Positions 22,824 through 35,868 of a stretch of 64,000 bases of DNA are shown here, in pieces. Under the pieces are notes generated by a model that saw only the letters and a list, made by a program, of their open reading frames with translations, ran no database searches and was not told the origin of the DNA. The translations under genes were made by a program, and so were the position numbers. Source of the DNA: Owenia fusiformis (taxonomy: Eukaryota; Annelida; Polychaeta; Sabellida; Oweniidae). The stretch lies in contig CAIIXF020000009.1 in NCBI GenBank assembly GCA_903813345.2, positions 10,846,030 to 10,910,029 on the forward strand. Reading direction: 5' to 3'. Position 1 is the first letter of the stretch. The number at the start of each line of letters is the position of its first letter.

Positions 22824-23101
22824 TAGTTCAACAAGTTAAACCCAATACCACGGCTTTCATTTATAATCTGAGTGTTCTTGTTGCCGTGGTTGGGTTTAAC
22901 TTCCGTGCTATGCTTTCATTGGTTGCAAATTCTCACAATCAGTTATTAATAAAACGCGCATGGAATTCCATGCGCTGCCATAGGCCATCATTAAAGTTTT
23001 TGCATCAAGGGCCGAATAGGCACGGATGTTAAACCTAGGGCGGGCCACAAGAAATGTCAGATAAGAATAAGGCCCAGACTAGGTTTAACTTGTTGAACTA
23101 C
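22824..23101. mobile_element. MITE with TAGTTCAACAAGTTAAACC termini (8-bp TSD)
   Basis: Left TAGTTCAACAAGTTAAACC and right reverse complement GTAGTTCAACAAGTTAAACC. A perfect 8-bp duplication, TTGGCTTG, occurs at 22816-22823 and 23102-23109. hAT-like by TSD length. Confidence 0.88.
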
Positions 23102-23674
23102 TTGGCTTGATGACATTAAACTAAGAAGCTCGTGCCCAGATAGTAGTGATATTTTATGCAATAGGCCTAAAATGTAAACATTAGTCATAACAGAGCAAGA
23201 TACATGACAAATGCCATTTTAGAATTTTAGAATTTTAGTCTTCAACATGGTTATTTTCTTTCATCTAAAGTTACAAGTTCTTCCACTGTGAACTGAACTA
23301 CCATTAATTTAAAACAACATTTATACATCAGTTAAATGTATGAAGTATATATTTGATAGTCTAAAGTGAGTTTTTACATGTTCGTTGTATTTGTTACGCA
23401 CAAAACTATGAGAAACATTCTAACCAATACATGTACACTTATATTGTACATAGGATTTATATTTTTAAATATATAACTGTGTAATACAATGAATATTGCT
23501 TATGTTTATATCACATTTATATTGTAAAAAATGAGTACAATATTCTTGACTAGAGTGGATGAGATAAGCGTATGAGATTAGATTAAAGCGTTTTTTTTAA
23601 TCCATATACTCTGGAGCATTCCTGTGTTGTAAGATCAGTCCATATTGCACCATGAAGCAAAGCCAACTCATTTG

Positions 23675-23748
23675 CAACCTCAGTATAGCAATTTGCAACC
23701 TCAATATAGCAATTTGCAACCTCAATATAGCACTTTGCAACCTGTTTC
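23675..23748. repeat. 22-bp tandem repeat, TTTGCAACCTCAATATAGCA
   Basis: About 3.5 near-perfect copies flanked by CCATGAA and TTCATGG in inverted orientation. Confidence 0.85.
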
Positions 23749-23894
23749 ATGGCAAATATACCTATATTACCTATTGTTTACATGTTATAAAATACATATA
23801 AAAAACCCAATTTTGCAGTATATAATCCACTGTGCCGAAGAACCATCTCTGAAAGTATTTTTTAGATGAAGTCATTTTCCCAAAAAGTTCCAGC

Positions 23895-25227
23895 TTAACA
23901 GGTGTTCAGAAGTGGTTCATTTTCCCTCTCGGGACTTTTTGAAAAATATGAAATCTTTTTAGTTTTGATCACACATTTTTCAGTGAACCTCTTTGTACTC
24001 CCACATGGGTTTCTGTCTTCTACTATAAACTCATAATTTGTATCATGCAACAAGTTTTGAATAATGGCATAGTTTTTGCTGTCGACTCGTTGTATTTTGT
24101 ATAACATTTCACCCTGTTGTTTATATTGTACTGTGAAGAAGCTGTCTGGTGCCTCAGAACAGATGCAGGGAATTCCTGGAAAATAAACCATCTTTATGTG
24201 CAGTGAATTCAGAAATGTATGATTGTTACTAAATGCCTTGGCAACATTCCATTTCATGGAATTTTTCAATATTTTTGATTGAAACTAAATTATGTTCCAT
24301 AGTAGAGTATAAGTAATCAAATGTCAATTTTGGATGAAGTTTTACCTTACATATTTAAAGGAGGAGGAGTTGTTTGTAGAATGAATCAGGGGAGTTTTTT
24401 CAAGCATTTTACTTATGTTTTTTATCCAAAAACATCAATACATTTTAAAACATTTTATTGACTATAATATTGCATCATATAATACCAAAAAATATTACTC
24501 ATTTTCAAGGATTATCTATGGACTAACACCCAGGTATTTTCATTTTTCAAACTTCAGAGGACTGGGGATCATTGATCATATTCGCTTTAATTTGAATATA
24601 AATGCTGTTTTAAATAGGTTTCATGTATGCCAATAATTTCTCAAATTGTGTAAATAGTCCCCTAGAATTTTCTCTTTGAGGAATTTCCCATAGAAATCCA
24701 ATGGTACAGTTCAAATAAAAAGCAGATTTTGAGATAACAGGAAAGTCAATCATTAATACACATCTAATTGGGTTGTTTTGGTTTATATCGCAACCCCAAA
24801 AGGTGTGTATTAAAGATTTCTTAGCTGTTATCTCAAAATCTGCTTGGACTAACCTAATTTTTGAATCATGACTACTTTGCTGTAACCTTTTTAAGGAAAA
24901 TGTCAGGTATTTTGGGAATCCTTTTAGCCATTTTTAGAATTATGAGTCATTTCACAGGATTTAAATTCCTTCTATGCATGTAATTAAAATGGAAAAAAAA
25001 CAATTTCTGGTAAAATAAAAAAGCAAAACTCTACTATAAGTTACTGTCTATGTCTGGTACAGCCTTTGAAGATAAATCCAGAAAAAATCTCCAAAAATGT
25101 ATCACTTACCAAGTTTCCCATGTGCCCAGTATACTTTCACAGATGACGGGGAAATTGCCTTAACATCAACCAAAAATTCATCCTTGAAATATGCCTTTAT
25201 ATTAAGTGCCCATATCTCAAAAGGCAT
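23895..25227 (-). CDS. Small fibronectin type III domain protein
   Basis: Two exons on the minus strand: 25110-25227 (ATG at 25225-25227, donor GTAAGT) and 23895-24175 (acceptor TTTTCCAG, stop TAA). They join in phase 1 to give 132 residues. The product is one FN3 fold. An early strand pattern VDVKAISPSSVKVYWAHG carries the conserved Trp, followed by FFTVQYK, YAIIQNLLHDTNYEFIVED and a C-terminal strand VIKTK. FN3 domains mediate protein contacts. There is no evident signal peptide or membrane span. The 25227 start is the only in-frame Met upstream, but the exon could instead extend from an acceptor and be part of a longer gene. Convergent with ELOVL. Function not predictable. Confidence 0.6.
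24717..24845. repeat. Hairpin-forming MITE-like palindrome
   Basis: Arms AAGCAGATTTTGAGATAACA and TGTTATCTCAAAATCTGCTT with further internal pairing (ATTAATACACA / TGTGTATTAA) around a short centre. It lies in the FN3 gene intron. Confidence 0.75.
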
Positions 25228-26390
25228 TATGCTACAATGAAGCTAATCTCTCTTCAATAGGTGCTTTTGGAACTGACTTTTGCTTCGAATGTTACAATCC
25301 AATTTTGAATGCTTTGTTATTTCAGTATTTGATTAAAATCAAAATGAAACTGATTTTTTCCAATGTTTTTTTACTGAGTGAGCAATCGCATCTGAATTGA
25401 CAGAAGGTCACCATGTTCTAACCATGATCTCAGAAGTTCCCAGAAGAATATACTTCCTGTTTCATTTTGTTACTTTCATAGATGCCAGAGGAGTAGTCAA
25501 GCATAAGGCAGGCAAGGTATTTGCCTCACCATAACATATTACAGAAACATTTCTTTTAACTGAATCTGTTGAAATATACTGTACTAGTAGTTCATTATTT
25601 TGTCAGTTCAATGTCCCTTTAAACTTATTTTTAATTAGATCCTGGATATGCTTAAAACATTCTTAATTCTGCGTAAATAATATGGAGATTTTGGTATTCA
25701 TCATTTTTTAGACTCCCTCCCACATTTAACTCATGCTTGACACTTTTCTGTCACATGATTGTTTAAACTTCCTTATGAAGTACTATGTTTCAAAACATTG
25801 ATAGTATTAGTAATTATAAAATCAGTTAACATGAATATTTCCTTATTCTGTCAATTAGATAGCTTTTTATTTCCTTATTTAGTCATCTTTTATCATATGA
25901 TGGTAAGACATGACACACAATATTATGCTTAGAAAACATGCAAAACAATTATGTTAAAAACATGCAAAAAAACAATTGTTAAAAACATGAAAAGGCAATT
26001 ATGTCAAAAACAAAGCTCATTATTTTTAAGACTTCAATTTGGGATTATTTACAAAAGGTTCATAACTTTTCGTTTTATTCATGTTTTTTTTTAAAAAAAA
26101 GTAGCAAAATATGTTAAATCACTACATAGTATCTATACATTACACAATATCTTTGAATGCCTATGACACTCTACTATACCTTGCATTTGGTGTTCTTGAG
26201 CAACCTATTTGGCTTATTAGTATAGTAATTATTATGACATTTGTTTTTATTTGTCTGTTCCTTATCAAGGTTTTTCAGATGGTTGTTAGATGTTAATAAG
26301 GTACTTTCAAAAATAGACTTAACAATGCAATTAAACAACATAGTATCTTATGCATTTTTAGGGGATAGGTATAGTAGAGTGTATGACTGA
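25228..26390. other. Intergenic, nothing recognised
   Basis: AT-rich. Includes a few copies of AAAACATG(C)AAAA(C/G)CAATT at about 25937-26000, but no gene. Confidence 0.4.
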
Positions 26391-26392
26391 TG

Positions 26393-26542
26393 TTGAATTG
26401 TTGAACAAGAGTTTTTTACCTTATTTCAGTTTTCAGTACTTAACCCTTTTAAAGTCGTAATGACATTCGTATCGTTTTACTACTGTGGCCCATAGTGACA
26501 TCAAACTGAAGTAAGGAAATAAACTCTTGTTCAACAATTTTG
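26393..26542. mobile_element. Small MITE with TTGTTGAACAAGAGTTT ends
   Basis: Left TTGTTGAACAAGAGTTTTTT and right reverse complement TTGTTGAACAAGAGTTTATT, about 150 bp apart, with TACCTTATTTCAG / CTGAAGTAAGG pairing inside. Confidence 0.7.
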
Positions 26543-28334
26543 CATTTTATTTCAACCTGTAATGTTACATTATACCTTGTAGATAATTTTTGGCTTTGGA
26601 ATTTACATTGTCAATAAATTGATGGCCCTTAAAGTTGAATGAAAAGATTATAGCTCATATATTCAGATATTCGTGTTCCAGTAATCATTTTTTAGTAATA
26701 GATACAATTAAACTGTCTTAGTTAGCGGCACTTTCTAGTGAACGCCTGTGTCTAGTGAACTCCCCTTCTGAGCATATACTCGACTGAATTCTGGATAAAA
26801 TAACCTCTCTGTAGTGAACACCTACTTAAAGTGTATACATTTTATGGTGTTCACTCAGTACACTTGATTTTACAGTATTTTGCAGTTTTGTACAAAGAAA
26901 TTATGTTTTGTGTATCTCTGGAAAACATATGATAAATAAATAATGCAAAATATTAATCTTAAGATTTTGCAAAACTACTTTTTATTTCTTCTTTCCAGTT
27001 GATTTGATTTTCTTAGAAATATTTTTTTCTTCATCCAAGTGAGAATGTTTTGAAGACATATGCCAATTGAGTGAATTTTTCTGTGCGAATTTCTCTCCAC
27101 AATGTTCACAAATGTAAGGCTTAATCCCAGTATGTACTCGAACATGCTGGTTCATATTTTTGCGGCTAAGTTCTTTACCACAATACTCACAAGGAATCAA
27201 AGTAGGGTGCTTTCTAGTCATATGTGATTTTTTCATTTTATATGATTCAAATTTGTCACCACACTTATTGCAGACCCATGATGTACCCAATTTATGGGTT
27301 TTCCTAATATGAGCCTGCATTTGGTTAGGAGTTTCACAGGTGAAATTGCATGATTTGCATTGCCGAATATTCCAACGGTGATGTGTATTTACAATATGGT
27401 TGTTTAAATGATTAAAAGAAGAAGATGTGTGATCACAAAATACACAATTATAATTATGTTGTATTTTATGTTTTTCATAAAGATGTCTCCCCATTTCAGT
27501 AGCTGAATTGTTAGGTTTAGGTGTTCTGGCTTTTCTACTGGCTAATTGTTCCTTACATATTGGACACTGCGTTAACGAGAAGTCACGTTTAGAGGAAAGG
27601 TGTTCCCTAAAGGCTTTAGAGGGGATCCAGGTTTCACATTGGATACAAAATTTTGTAGAACCTCTTTCTTTCAGATGTCTTTGTAGTATATGCAGAAGGA
27701 AAATATGTTTTGAGGTAAATTTTAGGTCACACCTTTCACAGTAGAATTCTCCGATTGATGAATCAGTGTTCTTGAATCCTGAAAGTATAAGAATCAAATT
27801 GAAAAAGATTTGGAGATTATTTGAACCTTGAACTCTTTTGACCAGGGCATTGTCTGAATCAACCTATTGACTATTGTAGACTTTCACATATTCTGAATAG
27901 TTTTTCATTCTATTCATAGATGTCAGGCTATGTCTAACCCCATGGATTATGTTTGTATGAACAAAACAAAAACAAACTGGAAGTCTATGATATTTTCACG
28001 CAGGAATAGCCCGACAACGGTAAAGATTTTCATGAACTGTATGTTTGTTTAATAGTCTAAAAGCATCTCGACTAAATTCCGAACAACAATCAATCAAAGT
28101 GTCTTTGTACTCATTGTACAGTTAATAATGCAGTCTCCGAGCCTTTCGTCCAGTGTCATCCGTACCTCCTGTGCCTTACCTCATGCAGATCTTTAAATTC
28201 CCGCGAAATTTACCCTTCTAAATAATTTGACCTGCTTCAAAAAATATATTTCTTTGCGTTTGCTACTGATTTTATTCGTTGTATTTTATAAAATGTTTAT
28301 TTCTAATGTTAAGAATTCATTCATAAGAAAAATA

Positions 28335-29083
28335 CAGGGTGTTCAAAAAAAAACGCAACCCAAAGAAATCGCTATATCTCGGAAAATACTAGTCCAATTG
28401 TGTTCATTTTTTCAGGAAAGAAAGAAGAGACTATGTGTGTATAGCTCCTGCTGTTAGTTAGTTGTAAAACATGATGCCTTGGACACCTTCTCAAAAGACA
28501 TTAGTATTGGAAAGATACGAAAAACGCAACCAGAGGTGACTGCCAGAGCAATAAACCCTAATAACTTTCTAACCATGGTGTTTTGGCACTTCAGATTCAC
28601 CACAAATTATCTTCATATAATGTGTAGTGAATTTGGGGAGTTTCATTAAAATCACTCCAGGGACTTTACAGTCATGGTCAAAATGCCTTCTTAAGTCTGG
28701 CTGAACCAGGGTGTTTGACTGGGTTTTGAAAGCATTTCGACCAAAACTGTAAAGTCCCTGGAGTGATTTTGATTTCACTCTACAGATTAATCATACATTG
28801 AATGAAGATGATTTGTGCCAAATTTGAATAGCCAAAACACTATTGTTAGAAAGTTATTTGGTTTTATTGCTGTGGCAGTTGTCTCTGACTGCGTTTTTCG
28901 TATCTTTCCAATACTAATGTCTTTTCAGCATTTGTCCAAGGCATCATGTTTTACAACTAACTAACAACATGAGCTATACATACACAGTCTCTTCTTTCCT
29001 TCCTGAAAAAATGAACACAATTGGACTAGTATTTTCCAAGATATAGCGATTTCTTTGGGTTGCGTTTTTTTTTGAACACCCTG
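28335..29083. mobile_element. Tc1/mariner-type foldback MITE (TA target)
   Basis: CAGGGTGTTCAAAAAAAAAC at the left and its inverse ending GAACACCCTG at the right, each bounded by TA. Arms of about 350 bp are near perfect: GCGATTTCTTTGGGTTGCGT, CATGATGCCTTGGACA-type and AAAGTCCCTGGAGTGATTTT blocks are mirrored. No transposase. Within the intron of BTB-zinc-finger copy 1. Confidence 0.92.
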
Positions 29084-29089
29084 TATTAA

Positions 29090-30235
29090 GTAATTCGTAA
29101 CAAACTGTTAAAAATGAATACTTAGGAATTTGCAAGGTCAGAAATTGTTTATTAACACCGTTGCTATGCAGTTCGTTTTGAAGTGACGTCATCCCCATAT
29201 TCGTAATTTTAATCGTCTAATAAACGAATACCACATGTCGATGTGATGTTTTAATCGATAAAATTGAATTTCTTACATATTTCTTTATCTTGTTGTTAGA
29301 TAACACGTTATGATATTGGTGAATTCGCCAGAAATTAACATAATATTATTTGAAGCGTTTTTGAAAAATTTTGACACCGCCATCTTGAAATAGTGTAGTA
29401 ATGTTGAACCCAGTGATTATCGATCTTGACATTTTACAATTTGTTGCTCCGCGGAGATTTTTACCTAAAAACACATCAAATACAACATTGATTACCAATT
29501 TCGATGGTAAAATCATTTGTAAACGTTATGATTAATGGAATGTTAAAGTTTTGGCGTTGTTGATTACGTAATAAAGAAAGTACTAATTTCTGAAGCTTTC
29601 TAAGATCGTGCCCCGGGATTTTTAGAACTATTTTAACAACGTCAGAGAGGTAGTGAAGGTACGCAACAAACGAAATGAATTTTGAGAATGTTAATAATGT
29701 TCTACCATCAAAATAAAGTCTTTAATTTAACCGATCAAAGTGATATGCAGTTGTCTTTCTAAATTACTCAAATTCAGATTCCGTTGTCATTGATTGACGA
29801 TATCGAACACGCTATATTGTGGTGATTCACGACCCAATTTGATCGAAATTGGGATTTCATATGATACATCATCACAAGAGCTTAATACATGCACATAATT
29901 AGCGACGATAAAATCCCATGAAATGAGGACCAAGCGATTAAACAGTTGAAGCGACCGTTATGTCCGCCGTTTGTGACAACAGTATCTGACTTTACTATTG
30001 TTAGGCTATTCCGGTGTGATTTTGTGACTTTTTCATAAAATAAATCAATGTTTTCTCCAATTTTATTTGAAATATAGATAAGCCCAAAGGGGGTGGGTTG
30101 TATTTTATAATTACCTTTCTTTTGTATTGTATTGTTCAACTAATACAAACCTACCAGTTTAAATAACAATAAAACTATACTAAACTATAAGAAATGTATT
30201 TTTCTGAAAATGGTGCAAGAAATTATGAGTGTAGA
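29090..30235. other. Intron of copy 1, nothing recognised
   Basis: No exon of the BTB-zinc-finger gene or clear transposon terminus is visible in this 1.1 kb. Confidence 0.4.
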
Positions 30236-30239
30236 TTAC

Positions 30240-30540
30240 ATTTAGGTTTTGTGAAGGGTCCCCTTGCATTAACTAGAACTTACTAAATGAGCTTGTCGAT
30301 GTAGAGCTCTTTCCCCATTGGTATTGAAGTGTATATTACATTTTACTTTTGTGAAGGGTCACATTTAACCAGAACTTACTATAATGAGCTTGTCTGTGTA
30401 GATCTCTTTCCCCATTGGTGTTGAAGTGTAGATTACATTTTACTTTTGTGAAGGGTCACATTAAACTTGAACTATAATGAGCTTGTCTGTGTAGATCTCT
30501 TTCCCCATTGGTGTTGAAGCACAGGTCACATAATGGGCAC
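30240..30540 (-). repeat. Tandem duplication of zinc-finger exon end plus donor (copy 1)
   Basis: Three units of about 93-105 bp, each carrying the end of the two-finger exon (CAACACC..GGGGAAAGAG, AAGCTCATTATA) followed by donor-like sequence. Spacing between donor positions is 93 then 96. The same array exists in copy 2 at 61040-61385. Confidence 0.8.
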
Positions 30541-32329
30541 ATGAACTGGTCATGTTTGGCCTCCACATGTTCTCTCAACTTGAACTTTGTCTCTAGAATA
30601 CTCTGGCAGTTAGGGCATTTGAATTCTCCAATAACTTGATCAACTGAAAACAGAAATATTCACACATATTTATGCATGATTTATCAAAATCAAACCAAGA
30701 AGAATATAGTATTTCAGGCTATCATCATAACATAATTCCATTTTTAATGCCAATACCCTGATTTCCAGGCTTTTTAGAACAATTTACCCAAGATCCCAAT
30801 TAAACATTAGATTATTCAGGGTGTCAAATAAGTATTATCCCCTTCACTTTTTATTATTTAATTTAGGAATGACATAGGATTATTCCATAATAACATGTTT
30901 TCGCTGGGGAATAAACAGGGAATAGATCTGATATTCAAAAAGTTCTGTATCAGATCCCATATCAGCCAAAATCCCATATCAGATCAAATGAGGGTATTCA
31001 ATGATTCGAGTGAAATACAGAAAATGTGGTGTCTGAGAAGTCTGTATTTCACAAGGGGCCTGAAATCAATAAATATCGTTTTTATTCCATGATCAAGGAA
31101 TCAAATTAGATTCAAATCAATTAAACAGTTATCTGAAAAGGCAGGAATAAAATACATTCACTTACTGTATTTTTCACGCCATGTTTTATGAGGCTTTGAT
31201 TTAGAGTCTCCCTCATTTCCATCAGCAGCAGCAGGTGGATTAAATTTTGCAGTTTTCTTGGGCCTAGTGGAACTAAGCATTTCCTCAAAGTCTGCCTCAT
31301 TGCCTGGTGTCCAGTCTAAGTCTTTTTATCATCTTGGAAGGAGTTGTCACTTCCTGAATCATCAGAAAGAATATCACTATCAGAATCAGAATCCTCAATA
31401 TTATACTCATCATATTCATCATCCTATTCGTCATTACATTCGTCATCGTACTCCTCTGGTGAGTCACTGCAGTCAATGACTTCAGTCTTAATTACACCTC
31501 TCTTTAATATATTATATTATTGGCATCAAATAGATTTGAATTAATATTTACAGCACTGGTATCATCTTTGGCTTTGGTATTCCCATCAGTGGACTCTATC
31601 TTGTATTCCTGATTCTCCATGGTTTCATCTTGCAATTCATTGGATGGTTTTCCCTCAAGTGGTTTAATATCTACTGTGCCATTCTCATCTTTGGATTCGT
31701 CATTTTCAGGACTTTGTTTTGAAAACTCACATTTCCCCTCTATGTTAGTTTCATTGTACAATGCAAACTGAGATTCTGAAGCACCATAGCCTTCAAAGTT
31801 AGCATTGTCATTAAACACATCTATGCTTTCCTGTTTTATAACACCATTATCACAGATGTCTTCAGAAGTGTCAGATTCATTAGTATCCATTTGCTTATTT
31901 AAAGATTCAACATTCTTAGTTTCCTGTTTTACTTGTGATCTTTCATCTATTTCAGGGGTAGCTATTTTACGTTGTACTGATTTAAGTGTGGCAATCACTT
32001 TATCTGCCTTGAGCACTTCAGCAACATGCATTATATCATCAAAGTTTTCATGTGAAGGTGTCACTCCAAGGCCATATATTAAATCAAGGAAACCATCAAG
32101 ACCACATTGTGTTGCATCACTGAGTATTGGATTAATTCACTTTCTAACTTCATTCTCTTGCAATGCTTTACTAAATAGAGAAAGTATTGTCTTGTGAGCA
32201 GCTACTTCAGCGCCATCTTTAATGATGAAAATAATGTCTGCTGATTTTGTGTCTTTTCTCAGGGCTGACGAAATGTTGTTACTGTTGCTAAATCTTACGC
32301 CATGTTTCCCTGATTTCTGTTCATAACTC

Positions 32330-33118
32330 CTGAAATAGCATAAATAAATCACTGCAGCTATAGTACTAAAATATTACAATCACTCTTCTTGGTTCTCAGC
32401 CAATTTCGCAAAAAGAGAAACTCCTGTAATTATTTATTATTCAGACATACAGTTTTGTAGCAGTGGCGCACTGTAATAAAATATATTTAGTTTCTCCCAT
32501 TGTCAATGACATACATTATCACTAAAAAAATCTAATAACATTATTCTGAAAATGAGGTTACAAATCTTTTTTAAATATGTTTCACAAGTTCATCTACAAT
32601 ATTAAATTGATTTTGATTTGATCTCGACTTTTTTCTTAAAAATTCCTGATATCATACATGTAATTTATATCAAGATTATATCTCAATTTCATGCTAAATC
32701 TTTTGGGAACGTTGACTTTCTCCCAGTAATTTCAAATTGTCAATTTAGTTTTATAATCCTGTTCTCCAGATTTATTTTCGAGAAATTCCAATTTTCTCCA
32801 GATCATTCAGAAAACAAACCCTAATTCTTTAAAAGGGGATATCCTGATTTTCTTTAGAGTTCTTGCACGCCTAACCATCGACAAGGTACAGTCACGTGAC
32901 TGTGACAAAATATGCCGTAGTACACTTTTGATGTACAATGTCACTATTAACTGATTTTAAGCAAAGACTATGATGTAGGTTTGAAGCAGGTTTTCAAAAA
33001 TAAATTTGAGGAATACAAAAAGGATTTCCTGTTTGATTTCGCGTGTATTCGATTTCAAAGACATTTATTTTTCTAATTACGTTAAAAGATCTTCGGGCAG
33101 TGCTCGGTTTTTTTGTTG
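32330..33118. other. Upstream flank of copy 1
   Basis: Contains the conserved CACGTG block (see 32868-32945); otherwise AT-rich with no exon recognised. Confidence 0.4.
32868..32945 (-). promoter_or_regulatory. Conserved E-box block upstream of copy 1
   Basis: About 75 bp read on the minus strand (GTACATCAAAAGTGTACTAC, then CAGTCACGTGACTG, then CCTTGTCGATGG) is repeated in inverted orientation at 51449-51520 upstream of copy 2. It is centred on the palindrome GTCACGTGAC, a canonical CACGTG E-box. Confidence 0.5.
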
Positions 33119-34482
33119 TACGCCCAATTGAAAAATAAAACTAATTACCAACTTATTACCAACCAATTTACAACTAATTATCAACAATTCTGCTGGCAAT
33201 TGGAATTAAAGTTAAGCGTTAATTAAATCAATGATAATTATGGCCTAATTATCAGTAGCAAGTTCAACGTAAATTAACTTACAATAATGCTGATTTATGA
33301 TTTTTAGTTGATAATTAAGATATGAAATGTTTGAGGGTGATAGTAAGTGGTAAATTAAAACGTTTTTGTTCTGAAGTAGATTATTGGTTGATAGTTAACA
33401 TATAGGATGATTATAATGATAATTAGTAGTAAATTAGGCCCATGATTTAGAAATACAAACCCCCTAAGTTTAATTTCAAGATGGTGGAAAAAGAAAACAT
33501 GTGAGAGATATTTCTCTCATAAAATTGAGAATTACAACGGGAATTGTGCGTATACTACCATGAAATTTGGTCAACATTATTATAAGGGTATGTAGAACAT
33601 GAATACAATGTATGTTAAATCTTATTCACACTTCTGTCTTAGACAGGTTCCAATTCAAATAATTCAAGTTTTTGAGGCATTTTTTAGAAAAAGCAACAGA
33701 CCTATTTTTACTAGATCAGTTTTTCATGCTGATAAAGATATTAAAAGATGACAGCTCAACGGGGTGGTCACGACACTAAATTTTGGCATTTTTACCCCCC
33801 TAGGAAAATATTCTAGGGGGTACTATGAAACTAGTTCATAACTCAAAGGATATATGAACTATTGTTCTGAGTTGTACACCATACATTGCTAGTACAAATA
33901 TGAATGCTATCCTAAAGTTATAGGTTGATACCCTTATTGGTCTCAGAAAAATAAAAAAAAACAGGAAAAAGATACGCAATTTTTGTCTTGCCAATTTTAT
34001 ATTTGTAGCTTCAAGCACAATATGACAGCTTTAACAGCTCATAGTAGTATTCTAAAAACATTTCCAAGCTATGTGTGGTATTGTAATACATCTATTTTAG
34101 TTATGAAGTACTATTTTGAAATTTTAATATGACTTTATAGTGCCCTACCCCTGGAAAATTGAAGAAAGTGGATGTGGTGAATTTTATCATTTTGCAGCAT
34201 TAAGTTAGAAACATGTATTGATAGACACCAAATCAATAAATTCATACCATCATCAAATTTTATGTGACATTCTAATTCATTTATTACTAGAATATAGGAC
34301 TTAAGATATTTTATATGTAAGTTTTCAATTTAGTACATGTATCATAATGAAATCTAGTGTAATCACATACTAGAGAGGTTGGCATACAGTCTGGACATTG
34401 ACATAAAGTCTAAACATTATAATCATCAATTGATCACATTTGAGCAACTAGACTATGGTGGTCATCATGCACAAGTAATATA

Positions 34483-35335
34483 CAGTAGAACCTGCTAAGT
34501 GGAACACCTCTGTAAGTGGAACACCTCCCAAGTGGAACGCCTTTTCAAAGTCCCGTTTTAAAAACCCATTGACTTAATGTTAATTGAACCTCTGTAAGTC
34601 ACGGGAACACCTCCAAACTTGAACAGTGAACACCCCATATTGAAAAATTAACCTGCTAAGTGGAACAGTCAATTTCCATAGATTTCAATATTGATATATG
34701 TAAACAGAATTAATCTCCTTCAATGATATCTGGGTATGAAAACAGGTAATACTGTGATAATTGGCAAATTAGGACTTCAATGGATTTTAATGGATTAACC
34801 TCCTGTAGAGGTCAACATGTGATGCAACCAATAATTAATTTGATAATCAGCAAATTAGGATTTCATAAGATTATCATTCAGAAAATTGGATTAACCTCCT
34901 GTAGAACTGAACACGTGATGCTACCACTAATTAATATCCCTTGCTGTTTGTTTCAAACTTAATAAGTAAGATTAAAAATGTCATTTAAAAACAATTGAAT
35001 TATTACCAGTAGGAACAAGTCTTTAAAACTTAATTGCCTAATCTTTGTACCCGAGACTGGCACAATTAGGAGGATTAAGAATGTCAGAAAACATTTTTGG
35101 CAAAATGAGGAGGATTAAGAATGTCAGATACCTTTTGAGTAAAATAAATGGATTATTAATGGTATATACCTGCCCTGTAATGAAGGGAGAATCATGTATT
35201 TCCAATGATGCATATAAATCCTATATTTGATCTTGTACGTTGCCTGCGAACCCAAAACCTCCACAAGTGGAACACCTTCTAAGTGGAACGCTTTGTGGCA
35301 GAACGGAGAGTGTTCCACTTACACAGGTTCTACTG
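34483..35335. mobile_element. pogo/Tigger-like MITE (TA target)
   Basis: CAGTAGAACCTGCTAAGTGG at the left and the inverse ACACAGGTTCTACTG at the right, each bounded by TA. Internal repeats of AAGTGGAACACCTC/GTGTTCCACTT type are typical of pogo-like elements. Non-coding. Confidence 0.88.
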
Positions 35336-35369
35336 TATTTACATAATAATGTTATAAAGGAGCATGTAG

Positions 35370-35868
35370 GTTATCGCAAACAACTTCAGACAATTCTAAC
35401 TTGAATTATGAATATTTTCTGACCATGAACGATGGGTATATCTTTTAGATCTATTCATTATCTTCAAGAAAAGTAAATATTATGATTGAAATCAGACCTA
35501 AGTGATATTAAAGGGAATGGCCCAATCAACATACTTTTTACTAAAAATGTTGACCTAATTTTTACCAAAGATGCAACCTTTAATTATATTGTTGAATGCA
35601 TAATTAGAATATGCTTTGAGATATGTTCTATTTCCTAAGAGGAAAAGTGGATTGCTCCAGGGACTTTAAAGACACCGAATTGTTAACATTGTTAAAATGA
35701 TGGCATTTTTGGTGAAAATGAGGTCAACAACTTTGAAAAAATATATTGATGGGTTGATTGCTAGTGAAGGAGTCCGATTGACTTTATTATCCCTGTATAG
35801 CTGTCTTCATGGTCAGAAAATAGTCATAATCAAAGATATAACTGTCTGAAATTGTTTGTGATTACTTA
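35370..35868. mobile_element. Palindromic MITE
   Basis: AACTTCAGACAATTCTAACT..TATTTTCTGACCATGAA (35375-35430) is mirrored at 35808-35865, with inner mirror blocks ATGTTGACCTAATTTTTACC (35550) and GGTGAAAATGAGGTCAAC (35709). Confidence 0.68.

Larger units (their letters stand above)
26982..32329 (-). pseudogene. BTB-C2H2 zinc-finger gene, copy 1 (decayed)
   Basis: An inverted paralogue of the gene at 54099-62342. Exons: BTB/acidic 31166-32329, two-finger 30473-30643, eight-finger 26982-27781. The BTB exon has a TGA at 32137-32139 where copy 2 has a Cys codon. A TAA near 31504 ends the next open stretch, and further stops and a frame change lie in the acidic region at 31300-31500. The two-finger exon has lost its consensus donor (GTTCAA at 30472 and below), although downstream tandem copies of that exon end retain GTAAGT. 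The last exon (271-codon frame) is intact, has C2H2 pairs such as CEYCGKELSRKNMNQHVRVH, and ends in a Lys-rich tail KKIKSTGKKK absent from copy 2. No first exon is adjacent; a candidate lies at 53845-54047. Originally a sequence-specific nuclear regulator. Confidence 0.8.
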
